This document shows, one piece after another, positions 53,302 to 62,049 of a stretch of 64,000 nt of DNA. The number at the start of each line of letters is the position of its first letter. Within the stretch, counting starts at the first letter, position 1. The DNA comes from Sneathiella chungangensis (GTDB lineage: Bacteria > Pseudomonadota > Alphaproteobacteria > Sneathiellales > Sneathiellaceae). The notes beneath the pieces are model-generated. The model had not been told where the DNA came from, did no database searches, and saw only the letters and a program-made list of their open reading frames with translations. The DNA lies in contig NZ_WTVA01000015.1 in assembly GCF_009882935.1 (NCBI RefSeq), forward strand, positions 310,001 to 374,000. The letters run 5' to 3'. Both the position numbers and the translations under genes were made by a program.

Positions 53302-53331
53302 GAAACTGATTTGGAGATATGGGACAGTTTC
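53302..53331. promoter_or_regulatory. Inverted repeat in the SDR/HxlR intergenic region
   Basis: GAAACTG (53302-53308) and CAGTTTC (53325-53331) are perfect reverse complements 16 bases apart, between the divergent starts. It is a candidate HxlR operator. AAGTAT is also repeated at 53340-53345 and 53358-53363. Confidence 0.4.
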
Positions 53332-53368
53332 TTTTTGACAAGTATGCACCTTTTGGTAAGTATAAGGA

Positions 53369-53740
53369 ATGAACAAAGAATTCATAGAACCATCCCCCTT
53401 TATCTGCGGTCTCGACGCATCCCTGCGTATCATTGGCGGAAAATGGAAACCGTTGATCCTCTTTTTCCTTGGTCACGGAACAAAACGGTACGGCGAGTTA
53501 AAGCGGGAAGTGCGCGGCGTCAGCCACAAGATGCTAATCCAGCAATTAAAGGAACTCGAGGCGCATGGTGTCATTTTACGCACGGACTACAAAGAAATCC
53601 CGCCACGTGTCGATTATACGCTGACGCCGTTTGGCGAGAGCCTCATTGAAGCCATGGTCCCACTATGCAGCTGGGGCGAAAGAAACACCGAGACTATTGC
53701 GAGAGCGCTCTCCAAACGGAAAGAGGGGACGTCGTCCTAA
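53369..53740 (+). CDS. HxlR-family transcriptional regulator
   Basis: A 123-residue winged-helix protein: FICGLDASLRIIGGKWKPLI with the N-terminal cysteine typical of thiol/aldehyde-sensing HxlR proteins, then RYGELKREVRGVSHKMLIQQ and RTDYKEIPPRVDYTLTPFG. It probably controls the divergent SDR gene. Confidence 0.91.
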   Translation: MNKEFIEPSPFICGLDASLRIIGGKWKPLILFFLGHGTKRYGELKREVRGVSHKMLIQQLKELEAHGVILRTDYKEIPPRVDYTLTPFGESLIEAMVPLCSWGERNTETIARALSKRKEGTSS

Positions 53741-53797
53741 CGCATCCAAGGTGCGAGACGTGTAAGGCCCTATCGATTTAGAAGTATAAAAAGAAAG

Positions 53798-53874
53798 TGG
53801 CGCACCGGGGAAGATTCGAACTCCCGACCCCTAGATTCGTAGTCTAGTGCTCTATCCAGCTGAGCTACCGGTGC
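53798..53874 (-). tRNA. tRNA-Arg (anticodon ACG)
   Basis: The minus strand reads GCACCGGTAGCTCAGCTGGA at the 5' end. The acceptor stem GCACCGG/CCGGTGC, the anticodon arm CTAGA-CTACGAA-TCTAG with anticodon ACG, the T arm with GTTCGAATC, a G discriminator and an encoded CCA (53798-53800) are all present; 77 bases in all. ACG is deaminated to ICG and decodes CGU, CGC and CGA. Confidence 0.96.
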
Positions 53875-54139
53875 TTAATTGCCGCAATGGCGGGGCGGTG
53901 GCGCGGCTTGCGTCCGCCCGAGGATCGGGAAATTAATCAAAAGGGGTGGGCATTGCAAGCGATTAAACCGGAAATTCGCAAAAAGTTGCAGCGAAATCGG
54001 TTCTTGTCGCCACGCTTTTCATTAGATACTATCTGGCACTGATTTCCGGTTACAAAAACCGCCCGGCATGGAAAGGTAATTTTTTTGCCCTCCGCTACCG
54101 GTTTATTGCGCGCACAGAAACGAAGAGTGTTTTACAACC

Positions 54140-55288
54140 ATGGTATTCAACCTTTCCCGCCCCGTTGCAATCACCGCCGCTCTCCTGCTTGCGAGTTGCT
54201 CTTTCGTCGATGAACAGCTTCTGCCGCCCCTGACGGGAGATCCGGCGCCGGCTAAGACGGCAATTGCGGCTCCGGCGGGAACAGAGAAAGCCGCAGCGAT
54301 GCCGAGCGATCCGACAGCGACGCAGCCCGCAATGCCCGCACCGGCGGCAGCGCCCGCGCAGGCAAGCCGGTTCCAACTCCCCGAGGTCACCTCGGCGCCG
54401 AGCACCGGCACGGTCGTCGGTCAGCGGGTCGAGGCCTTGCGCGACGACCTTCGGGCCCTGCAGGCGCGCATCAATCAAAGCAGCGGCGAGTTTGAAGCGA
54501 TCGAAACCTCTACCACCGAAACCTCGCAGCGGTATCACGGCACCATGGCCGCCATCAATGCGCGGCTTCAGATCGGCACAACCAAGGGTAATCCGATCCT
54601 GATCAACCAGTGGAATGAAGCACAGGGCGATCTCGAGCAGATCGCTGCCGATGTGTCGAAAATGAACAGCCTCGCCAATACGGTCGCGGAGGATGCGGGC
54701 GAAGTCGGGTTCCTGCTCGAATCGGTGCAGTCCGCTTTTGAGCTTAGCGGCGCAATCGAAGAGGACCATCGCCAGCTCACCGTTCTTGAAGATGAGACGA
54801 GCCGTACGTCAGTGCTGGCAAACCGGCTCCTCTCCCAACTCACCAACGACATCAACCGCCAGACAGCCTATGTCGGGACGGAACGGATGAACCTGACCAA
54901 CACCTCGATAGCCATCAAGAATGGCGGCTTCCTTGGCACCAGCGCGGGTTCTCGCAATTATCTGCAAACCGCAACGGCAGAGCCGGCGGCAGCCGAACGC
55001 CAGGCCCTCGTCATTATTCGCTTTGATCGCGAGGATGTTGCCTATGAACAGGCGCTCTATGATGCTGTCAGCCGCGCAATGCAGGAACGGCCGCAATCGA
55101 ATTTTGATGTGGTTTCCGTTGCGCCGCTTAACCGCAATCTCGCCAGCAACCAGGCGCAATCTGTCCGCAACGCAGAGCGGGTATTGCGCTCCCTCACCGA
55201 TATGGGGCTGCCGGCGTCGCGAATTAAGCTATCCAGTACAGCAAATGCGAACGTCGCCGCAAATGAAGTGCATGTCTACGTTCGCTAG
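54140..55288 (+). CDS. Lipoprotein with coiled-coil middle and OmpA-like end
   Basis: A 382-residue protein with a strong lipobox (LLASC, Cys20). A Pro/Ala-rich linker spans about residues 28-90. A helical coiled-coil region follows (VEALRDDLRALQARINQSSG). The C-terminal 100 residues (ALVIIRFDRED, NAERVLRSLTDMGLPASRIK, NEVHVYVR) look like an OmpA/SPOR-type fold that may contact peptidoglycan. No family name is certain. It stands alone downstream of tRNA-Arg. Confidence 0.75.
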   Translation: MVFNLSRPVAITAALLLASCSFVDEQLLPPLTGDPAPAKTAIAAPAGTEKAAAMPSDPTATQPAMPAPAAAPAQASRFQLPEVTSAPSTGTVVGQRVEALRDDLRALQARINQSSGEFEAIETSTTETSQRYHGTMAAINARLQIGTTKGNPILINQWNEAQGDLEQIAADVSKMNSLANTVAEDAGEVGFLLESVQSAFELSGAIEEDHRQLTVLEDETSRTSVLANRLLSQLTNDINRQTAYVGTERMNLTNTSIAIKNGGFLGTSAGSRNYLQTATAEPAAAERQALVIIRFDREDVAYEQALYDAVSRAMQERPQSNFDVVSVAPLNRNLASNQAQSVRNAERVLRSLTDMGLPASRIKLSSTANANVAANEVHVYVR

Positions 55289-55571
55289 CTGTGTCCTTGA
55301 TTAGCGCCTACTGAACATCCGTATCCCAAATATTCTCTTGTTGCACGCCGTAAGTTGTCTCTTGAGGTCGAGGGCCTTCCATATTTCTTGACTTGCAGGC
55401 GGCAACGACAAAATCATTGCCATTTCCCCTTCTGACACTGCGCCAATCTTACTCGCTCAACATTCTTTTAGGGATATAGATTAAAATAATTCTAAAAATT
55501 ACTTGCAATTTATGGATGAGCGGCTATATGTGGATCATCGACAATTTCACAAAGTATTGGAGCTGATAGAG

Positions 55572-56318
55572 ATGAAAAACATGGAAGGCCAGAAAGTCCC
55601 GAATGTCACGTTTAAAACCCGTTCCGGCGATAGCTGGTGCGACGTCACGACGGATGAACTGTTCAAGGGTCAAAAAGTGATCGTATTCGCCCTGCCGGGC
55701 GCATTTACGCCAACCTGCTCTTCTTCGCATCTGCCCCGTTATAACGAACTTGCGCCAACGTTTCAGCAACACGGCATCGACCGGATCGTCTGTCTATCGG
55801 TCAACGACACTTTTGTCATGAACGAATGGAAAAAGGACCAGAAGGCCGACAATATCACCTTTATTCCGGATGGTTGCGGCACCTTCACGGACGGCATGGG
55901 AATGCTGGTCGACAAAGCGGATCTTGGCTTTGGCAAGCGGAGTTGGCGCTATTCCATGCTGGTAAACGACGGCGTGGTTGAGAAAATGTTTATCGAACCG
56001 GAAGTGGAAGGCGACCCCTTTCAGGTTTCCGACGCGGATACGATGCTGAACTACCTGAATCCAGCCGCGGAAAAGCCCAAGGCGATTACGGTATTCACCA
56101 AACCCGGCTGTGGCCATTGTACGCGGGCGAAAGCCGCTCTCGAAAAGGCCGGTCTCAGCTATGAGGAGATTGTTCTGGGAACCGATGCGACCATGCGCTC
56201 CCTGCGAGCCGTATCTGGCGAGCTGACAACGCCGCAGATATTTGTCGACGGCCAGAAAATCGGCGGCGCCGACGATCTCGAGAAATATCTCGGGACTGCG
56301 CAATCCGCCGCTGCGTAA
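55572..56318 (+). CDS. Peroxiredoxin-glutaredoxin fusion (hybrid Prx5)
   Basis: A 248-residue fusion. The Prx5-type domain has the peroxidatic Cys49 in [13 protein letters not shown], and the C-terminal glutaredoxin has PGCGHC (180-183) instead of the usual CPYC or CPFC. It reduces hydroperoxides using glutathione. ATG 55572 with GGAG nine bases upstream is preferred over ATG 55512 and TTG 55503. A strong terminator follows at 56365. Known in gamma- and some alphaproteobacteria as a single-chain peroxide defence enzyme. Confidence 0.92.
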   Translation: MKNMEGQKVPNVTFKTRSGDSWCDVTTDELFKGQKVIVFALPGAFTPTCSSSHLPRYNELAPTFQQHGIDRIVCLSVNDTFVMNEWKKDQKADNITFIPDGCGTFTDGMGMLVDKADLGFGKRSWRYSMLVNDGVVEKMFIEPEVEGDPFQVSDADTMLNYLNPAAEKPKAITVFTKPGCGHCTRAKAALEKAGLSYEEIVLGTDATMRSLRAVSGELTTPQIFVDGQKIGGADDLEKYLGTAQSAAA

Positions 56319-56364
56319 CCAGCCCATCCCGCGAAGAAGGCTCGTCTATACTCCCTCTTCAAAA

Positions 56365-56394
56365 AAAACCCGCCGGTGAGAGCCGGCGGGTTTT
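56365..56394. terminator. Strong bidirectional terminator
   Basis: AAAACCCGCCGG (56365-56376) and CCGGCGGGTTTT (56383-56394) form a perfect 12-bp stem with loop TGAGAG. T/A runs flank both sides. It ends the Prx-Grx gene and the convergent substrate-binding protein gene. Confidence 0.88.
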
Positions 56395-56426
56395 GTTGTC
56401 CTTATAAGGATATGATTCCGGGTCGC

Positions 56427-57905
56427 TTAGTTGCTCCAGGACATATTGGCAACGTCAGTGACGAAGAATGGAATATCCTTCCACACGCCATTCAATCCCT
56501 TCCGCACAACGATGACACGCGGAAGCTGGAACAGATATCCGTTTACCGCTTCCTCCGCCAAAATTTTCTGTGCGGCTTGCAGCAATTCCGTCCGCTCCGT
56601 CGGCGACGCAGCAGATTCGGAAGCCGCAATAATTTCATTAAACTTGGGGTTATTGTAGTTGAAATAATAGCCCTCACGCGCATAGATCCCGATATCGTTC
56701 GGCTCTACATGCGATACGATGGAAAGGTCATAGTTTTTCTTCTTGTAAACCTCGTCCAACCACTTCGGCCAATCAACATTTTCGATATTGATCTTGAACC
56801 CTGCCTTTTCAAGCTGAGCCGCGACAATCTGACCGCCCTGGCGGGCATAGTCATCCACCGGCGGCAGCTTCAAGGAAAGCTCGAGCCCGTTCGGATATCC
56901 GGCCTCTGCCAGCAACTTCTTGGAAAGCTCAGGATCATACGGATAGGTGCCTGTCAGATCAATATAGTCTGGATGATGCGGTGCAAAATGCGATCCGATC
57001 GGCGTGCCGTAACCAAACATCGCACCATCGATGATTTCCTGCCGGTTGATAGCATGGGCAATCGCCTGGCGTACCTTCAGTTTGGACAGTGCCTCATTCG
57101 CATTGTTGGTGCTGAGAATGGTCTCGCCATTCGTATTGCCAACCAGCACATTAAAATCAGCCTTCAGGGAATCGCTGCCAACAAGTTCGTTCGGAATGTC
57201 CGCAGAATCCACATCACCGGCAAGCAGGGCGGCAAGACGGGCCGACCCGTCGCCAATGAACCGGAAGGTTACATTCTTGATCGCAATGCTGTCCTTGTCG
57301 CGGTAGGTATCGGCAAGCGTGAGCTTGAGACTATCGCCCTTCGTCCAGCTATCGAACTTGTAAGGACCAGTGCCCACCGGATTCGTTGCATTCGTCGCGT
57401 CCGTAGCGGGGTCGACAATCACGGCCGTGGACTCGGCCAGTTGCTCAAGCAGCGCAGGGCGGCGTTCTTTCAGCTTGATGACAACAGTATTCGCATCAGG
57501 CGTTTCAATGCTTTCCATCACCTCGAAACGATCTTTGCGCTTGTTCTGGCTATCTTCCGCGGCATTGGCTTCGAAGGTATATTTCACGTCGGAGCTGTCA
57601 AAATCCGCACCGTCATGAAATTTCACACCTTCGCGAAGCTTGAATGTATAGGTCAAGCCATCGTCGCTGATCGTCCAGCTTTCGGCAAGGCCGGGATGCA
57701 CCATTCCCTTTTCATCCATTCGGGTCAGGCCTTCATAGACATTGTAAAGGGTGGTAAGAGAAATTGCAGCGGCCGCACCGGTTCTCGGGTCGAGCCCCGG
57801 CGGTTCCAGCCGCTGGGCAAAGGTCACGCTGTCATTCGCTGCCTGAGCCGATAACGGCGCCAGAACGGCACCGGCAAGGGCGGCGGCAATAAGCAATCTT
57901 TTCAT
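56427..57905 (-). CDS. Peptide/nickel-type ABC transporter substrate-binding protein (DppA family)
   Basis: A 492-residue periplasmic binding protein. The signal peptide ends at SAQA, and the SBP_bac_5 fold shows LYNVYEGLTRMDEKGMVHPG near the N-terminus and LREGVKFHDGADFDSSDVKY. No permease or ATPase genes are adjacent, so it must use a transporter encoded elsewhere. With the P1 hydrolase (32 bases upstream on the same strand) and the divergent gamma-glutamyltransferase it looks like a peptide-scavenging group. Confidence 0.9.
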   Translation of the reverse strand: MKRLLIAAALAGAVLAPLSAQAANDSVTFAQRLEPPGLDPRTGAAAAISLTTLYNVYEGLTRMDEKGMVHPGLAESWTISDDGLTYTFKLREGVKFHDGADFDSSDVKYTFEANAAEDSQNKRKDRFEVMESIETPDANTVVIKLKERRPALLEQLAESTAVIVDPATDATNATNPVGTGPYKFDSWTKGDSLKLTLADTYRDKDSIAIKNVTFRFIGDGSARLAALLAGDVDSADIPNELVGSDSLKADFNVLVGNTNGETILSTNNANEALSKLKVRQAIAHAINRQEIIDGAMFGYGTPIGSHFAPHHPDYIDLTGTYPYDPELSKKLLAEAGYPNGLELSLKLPPVDDYARQGGQIVAAQLEKAGFKINIENVDWPKWLDEVYKKKNYDLSIVSHVEPNDIGIYAREGYYFNYNNPKFNEIIAASESAASPTERTELLQAAQKILAEEAVNGYLFQLPRVIVVRKGLNGVWKDIPFFVTDVANMSWSN

Positions 57906-57937
57906 AGACTTATCTCCCTAATATAAAACCATAAAAT

Positions 57938-58933
57938 CTAAGACATAAAACCTGGAACGCCGCCTAAACTTCTGGCGTTGTAGACGGCGCGGGCAACCGA
58001 CCGGGCGACGCAATCTGCGGCCATTGCTCCGATCTTCGCGACACCAAACGGCCTTGGCTCCGACAACTCTTTTTTCTCCGTCGATATTGCAAAAATACTA
58101 TCGCCGTCAAAGGGGGTATGTACAGGCCTAATTGCACGCGCGAGACCATCGTGCGCCATTATGGCAATCCGCTTGGCTTCCGATTTTGTGAGGGTGACAT
58201 TCGTTGCCACAACACCAATAGTTGTATTTTCCGCCAGCCGCGACTCCGCCGGAATATCAAGCGGCATGTCTCCTTGAAACTCGGGTGGACCAAATCCGCC
58301 GTACTCCCCATCCTGCTCGAACGACCAGGCCCAGAAATGACGGGTTCCCGGAATGACCACGCTGCCAACCGGATTCACGGCGAATACCGCGCCAACCTGC
58401 ACACCATCCGCGCTTATCAGCGACGCACTGCCAAGCCCACCCTTTATCCGGCCCGCCGCGGCGCCATAACCGGCACCGATATTGCCAAGCGCAAAGTCAT
58501 CGCCAGCAGTCTCGACCGCCGCCATACCTAGTCGTCGATAGGGAGGCATGTCGCCCCATTCCTTGTTTCCGGCATTGCCAAGATCAAAAAGGACCGCCGA
58601 CGGGACGATTGGCACCCGAATAACTTTCATCTGGAAACCGCGTCCAAGTTTGGCAAGCGCCATCACCGCCCCGGCCGCCGCCTCAAGCCCATAGACAGAG
58701 CCGCCACTTAAAACGACAGCATCGACCCGCTCGACGAGACAATCCGGGTTCAGAGCCTCTGTTTCCCGCGTGCCGGGCCCGCCGCCCCGGACATCGACAC
58801 CGGCAACCGCCGCATTGTCAGGAACAATGGCCGTGACACCGGTCATTACGTCTTCGTCTTCGGCATTGCCGATTTTTATCCCATCAACATCCGTGATAAG
58901 GTTTTTGGTGCCAGGCTTGTTCATGCATTTCAT
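57938..58933 (-). CDS. P1-family N-terminal-nucleophile hydrolase (NylC/DmpA-like)
   Basis: A 331-residue precursor of the DmpA/NylC class, which splits itself into two subunits. The expected cleavage site lies in ENTTIGVVATN (Asn236-Thr237), comparable to the Asn-Thr site of the 6-aminohexanoate-oligomer hydrolase NylC rather than the Gly-Ser site of DmpA. Further family motifs are GVDVRGGGPGTRET and SGGSVYGLEAAAGA. It may cleave beta-amino or other unusual amides. Upstream of the peptide-binding protein gene in the same operon. Confidence 0.86.
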   Translation of the reverse strand: MKCMNKPGTKNLITDVDGIKIGNAEDEDVMTGVTAIVPDNAAVAGVDVRGGGPGTRETEALNPDCLVERVDAVVLSGGSVYGLEAAAGAVMALAKLGRGFQMKVIRVPIVPSAVLFDLGNAGNKEWGDMPPYRRLGMAAVETAGDDFALGNIGAGYGAAAGRIKGGLGSASLISADGVQVGAVFAVNPVGSVVIPGTRHFWAWSFEQDGEYGGFGPPEFQGDMPLDIPAESRLAENTTIGVVATNVTLTKSEAKRIAIMAHDGLARAIRPVHTPFDGDSIFAISTEKKELSEPRPFGVAKIGAMAADCVARSVARAVYNARSLGGVPGFMS

Positions 58934-59026
58934 CTTTTGTTTTTATTTCCACAACGTTAGCCTTGGCCTTTACGCCGGTCAACTGATCTTAACAACTGGC
59001 GAGGCATGAAATCTGGGAGCCCATCC

Positions 59027-60730
59027 ATGACCCGCTTATTCAAATCTTTTCAACTGGTTCTATCGATCAGCGTCGTTTTCCTGCTGGCCGCAACGCCGCG
59101 TCAGGCGGGAGCAAACGGAAAATACATGATAGCCGCTGCGAACCCGCTTGCCGCCGGTGCCGGAAGGGACATGCTTGAACGTGGCGGCAGCGCGATAGAT
59201 TCGGTTATCGCAACGCAAATGGTTCTGACCCTCGTGGAACCCCAGTCGTCCGGTATCGGCGGCGGGGCCTTCCTGCTTTATTTTGACGGTGTTGCCGGGA
59301 AACTCGAAACCTACGACGGGCGCGAAACCGCGCCAGCGGCCGTCAAGGAGACCCATTTCCTGAATGTCGACGGCAGCCCGAAAAAGTTCTACGACGCTGT
59401 GGTCGGCGGCGGGTCCGTCGGCGCCCCAGGGGTGGTCGCGATGATGGCGATGGCCCATCAGGACCATGGAAAGCTGCCATGGAAAGACCTGTTTCAGCCC
59501 GCTATCAGACTGGCGCAGGAAGGTTTCGAAATTTCCCCAAGGCTCCACTTCCTGCTGGCGCGAGATAAATACCTGAAGACAAAATCTCCCGCGGCGGCCT
59601 ACTTTTATGAAGCCGACGGGACGGCCAAACCGGTCGGCACGATCCTGCGCAATCCCGCTCTGGCGGCAGCCCTGAAGACAATAGCAGAGCACGGCCCGGA
59701 CGCCTTCTACCGCGGGGCAATAGCAAAAGCGATTGTTGAAACGGTCCGTGGCGACAACATGAAACCCGGACTGCTGACACTTGAGGATATGGCGAATTAC
59801 AGGGCCGTCAAACGTGACCCGGTCTGCGCGCCCTATCGCACCTATAAGATCTGCGGAATGGGACCACCGACGTCAGGTGGCATCACCCTCCTCCAGGCGC
59901 TGCAGATTCTCGAGACGTGGGACCTGCCTACAATCAGTCCGAGAAGTGCCGAAGCGATCGACATCATATCGCAGGCATCCGCGCTTGCTTTTGCCGATCG
60001 CGGAAAATATCTGGCCGATGCCGATTTCGTTAATATTCCGATCCCGGCCTTATTGAGCCCCGCCTATTCGGGAGACAGGGCCAAACTTATTCGTGAAGGC
60101 GAATCGCCTCTCCCGTTCGACGCGGGAAATCCGCTGGAGAAACACGGAAAATTAGGTGTCGACAACGCTATCGAATTGCCATCGACAAGCCATGTCAGCA
60201 TTCTCGATCAGTACGGAAACGCGGTTTCGATGACAACTTCAGTGGAAAATGTCTTCGGCTCGCGTTTGATGGCCAACGGTTTCATTCTCAACAATCAGCT
60301 TACGGATTTCTCCTTTACACCCGTGACAGAAGACGGCCCGGTCGCCAACCGGATACAGGCCAACAAACGGCCCCGCAGTTCGATGGCGCCCACCATGGTC
60401 TTCAATGCGGACGGAGACCTCGAGATGGTCATCGGCTCGCCCGGCGGCAGCCGTATTATCGGCTATGTGATGAAGACGATCATTTCCTCACTCGACTGGA
60501 ATATGGACATCCAGTCCGCCATTGCGTCGCCGCATTTCATCAACCGGAACGGCACGCTGGATCTGGAGGAAAATACGCCACTCGCTGAGTTGCAGCCGGA
60601 ACTGGAGGCCATGGGCTACAAGGTGAACCTGCGCACACTCAACAGCGGACTGCATGGCATTCGGATCACGCCGGACGGACCTGAAGGAGGTGCCGATCCG
60701 CGCCGCGAGGGGATTGTCCTCAGCCAGTAA
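59027..60730 (+). CDS. ggt: Gamma-glutamyltransferase
   Basis: A 567-residue periplasmic precursor. An N-terminal hydrophobic signal (about 1-28) is followed by the large-subunit motif SSGIGGGAFLLYFDG. The self-cleavage nucleophile is Thr387 in ELPSTSHVSILD, and the small subunit holds GSRLMANGFILNNQ and GSPGGSRI. It removes or transfers the gamma-glutamyl group of glutathione and gamma-glutamyl peptides. ATG 59027 with GGGAG is preferred to 59006. It is divergent from the P1 hydrolase. Confidence 0.93.
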   Translation: MTRLFKSFQLVLSISVVFLLAATPRQAGANGKYMIAAANPLAAGAGRDMLERGGSAIDSVIATQMVLTLVEPQSSGIGGGAFLLYFDGVAGKLETYDGRETAPAAVKETHFLNVDGSPKKFYDAVVGGGSVGAPGVVAMMAMAHQDHGKLPWKDLFQPAIRLAQEGFEISPRLHFLLARDKYLKTKSPAAAYFYEADGTAKPVGTILRNPALAAALKTIAEHGPDAFYRGAIAKAIVETVRGDNMKPGLLTLEDMANYRAVKRDPVCAPYRTYKICGMGPPTSGGITLLQALQILETWDLPTISPRSAEAIDIISQASALAFADRGKYLADADFVNIPIPALLSPAYSGDRAKLIREGESPLPFDAGNPLEKHGKLGVDNAIELPSTSHVSILDQYGNAVSMTTSVENVFGSRLMANGFILNNQLTDFSFTPVTEDGPVANRIQANKRPRSSMAPTMVFNADGDLEMVIGSPGGSRIIGYVMKTIISSLDWNMDIQSAIASPHFINRNGTLDLEENTPLAELQPELEAMGYKVNLRTLNSGLHGIRITPDGPEGGADPRREGIVLSQ

Positions 60731-60739
60731 AGAGGCTCG

Positions 60740-61510
60740 TCATTCGGGCAGTTGGACAACGATGAAAAGGCGGGAAAAGGGATAGAGCGTCGAGTCATCC
60801 TGCCGGATCGGGTAGGCTTCCAGCAGGCGTTCGGCATATTGTCCTTCGAATACCTGCGCGTCCTTTTCATCAAGGGCGGCAAGAAACGGGCGAAGGGCGG
60901 TCCCCCGCGTCCATTCGAGGACGGCGTCCTTACCCTTCAACACCTGAAAATAGGTCGTCTCCCAAATATTGATCTTTTCAGCGAGCGGCGAGAGAAGGTC
61001 GAAATACCAGTTGATATTATGGACGGGCGCGGGACGGACGAGCGCGCCCAATCTATCGATCCATTCCGGCGATTGCGCAAGATCGTAAAGATTCTGATGG
61101 GACGGCGCGCTGAAGTTATTGGGCATCTGGACGGCGAGGACACCGCCGGGACGCAACTGTGAAAGCAGCTTCGGAAACAGGTTTTCATGATCATCGAGCC
61201 AATGCAGCGCCGCATTACTGAAAATCAGGTTGCCTTTGCTGGTGGGCGAGAAATTGCTGATGTCGCCAAACTGCCATTCGATAGAGGGATGATCCTGTCG
61301 CGCCTTTGCCAGCATTTCTCGGGAGTTGTCGATGCCCGTGATGATCGCTTCCCCCCAATGCTGCGACAATAGGGCCGTGACATTCCCGGTTCCGCACCCA
61401 AGATCATAGATAACCGATGGCGATATCAGCGGAACCTGTGACAGGAGATCGAGTGCCGGGCGCAACCGGTGATCAGAAAAAAGTATATACTGGTCCGGAT
61501 TCCATGCCAT
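60740..61510 (-). CDS. tam: Trans-aconitate 2-methyltransferase
   Basis: A 256-residue class I SAM-dependent methyltransferase. WNPDQYILFSDHRLRPALDL is the Tam-type beginning, DLGCGTGNVTALL binds SAM, and IFSNAALHWLDDHE is the family active-site segment. It methylates trans-aconitate, a spontaneous inhibitor of aconitase. It converges on ggt with a 9-base gap. Confidence 0.92.
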   Translation of the reverse strand: MAWNPDQYILFSDHRLRPALDLLSQVPLISPSVIYDLGCGTGNVTALLSQHWGEAIITGIDNSREMLAKARQDHPSIEWQFGDISNFSPTSKGNLIFSNAALHWLDDHENLFPKLLSQLRPGGVLAVQMPNNFSAPSHQNLYDLAQSPEWIDRLGALVRPAPVHNINWYFDLLSPLAEKINIWETTYFQVLKGKDAVLEWTRGTALRPFLAALDEKDAQVFEGQYAERLLEAYPIRQDDSTLYPFSRLFIVVQLPE

Positions 61511-61597
61511 TGCGCAATTGCCTCCAAGTTGGGGGTTTTCAACAAGGTAGCAATTTTACGCGGCAATTGCAGCGATGATTCACAAAATTTCAACGGA

Positions 61598-61975
61598 TCA
61601 ATCGTTGGCTTGGGTTCCAACCTGGCTGGCCTGAAGCCGCTCGAACTCCTCAACGGAGATATTCTCCACCCCGGAAGATGCCAGGGCCGGGACTTTTCTC
61701 ACCCGCTCGGATCGTTCCGTAATATAGGGATTTTCCTCGCTGTAGCAGTTTACGCTGCCAAGGGTTTTGTAGCAATATAGCGGCGGCTGGACGAAAATTT
61801 CCTTCTTCGTCGGGCAGAAGTCATCGCCCTTTGAAAGGTTGGCAAACGAACAGGAATCGCCGAAAACACCCGCGACTTTTTTATCGACAGTCTTGAAAAC
61901 ATCGCTGGAACAGCCGGCGGTGGAAACCGCTATGCTCACCATAAGAATTATTTTCAATCGACGCATATTGCTCAT
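61598..61975 (-). CDS. Small lipoprotein with four mature cysteines
   Basis: A 125-residue protein with lipobox STAGC (Cys22). The mature part has four further cysteines (DSCSFANL, DDFCPTKK, PLYCYKTL, VNCYSEE), likely two disulfides. The C-terminal part ends with EEFERLQASQ. No known family. ATG 61975 is chosen over the longer frame, which would overlap the kinase gene. The histidine kinase gene ends 74 bases upstream. Confidence 0.72.
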   Translation of the reverse strand: MSNMRRLKIILMVSIAVSTAGCSSDVFKTVDKKVAGVFGDSCSFANLSKGDDFCPTKKEIFVQPPLYCYKTLGSVNCYSEENPYITERSERVRKVPALASSGVENISVEEFERLQASQVGTQAND

Positions 61976-62049
61976 GCAGATCGTCCTTTGACGGCTAAAA
62001 AGCCAGAAATTACTGCGTGATAGCCTAACGAAGGAGGGTTTAAATAGGG

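Noticed and set aside
56376-57854. 492-codon plus-strand frame opposite the peptide-binding protein gene
   Set aside because: It has the same length only by chance of codon bias; it has no domain, and the minus-strand frame has a signal peptide and a clear SBP_bac_5 fold.
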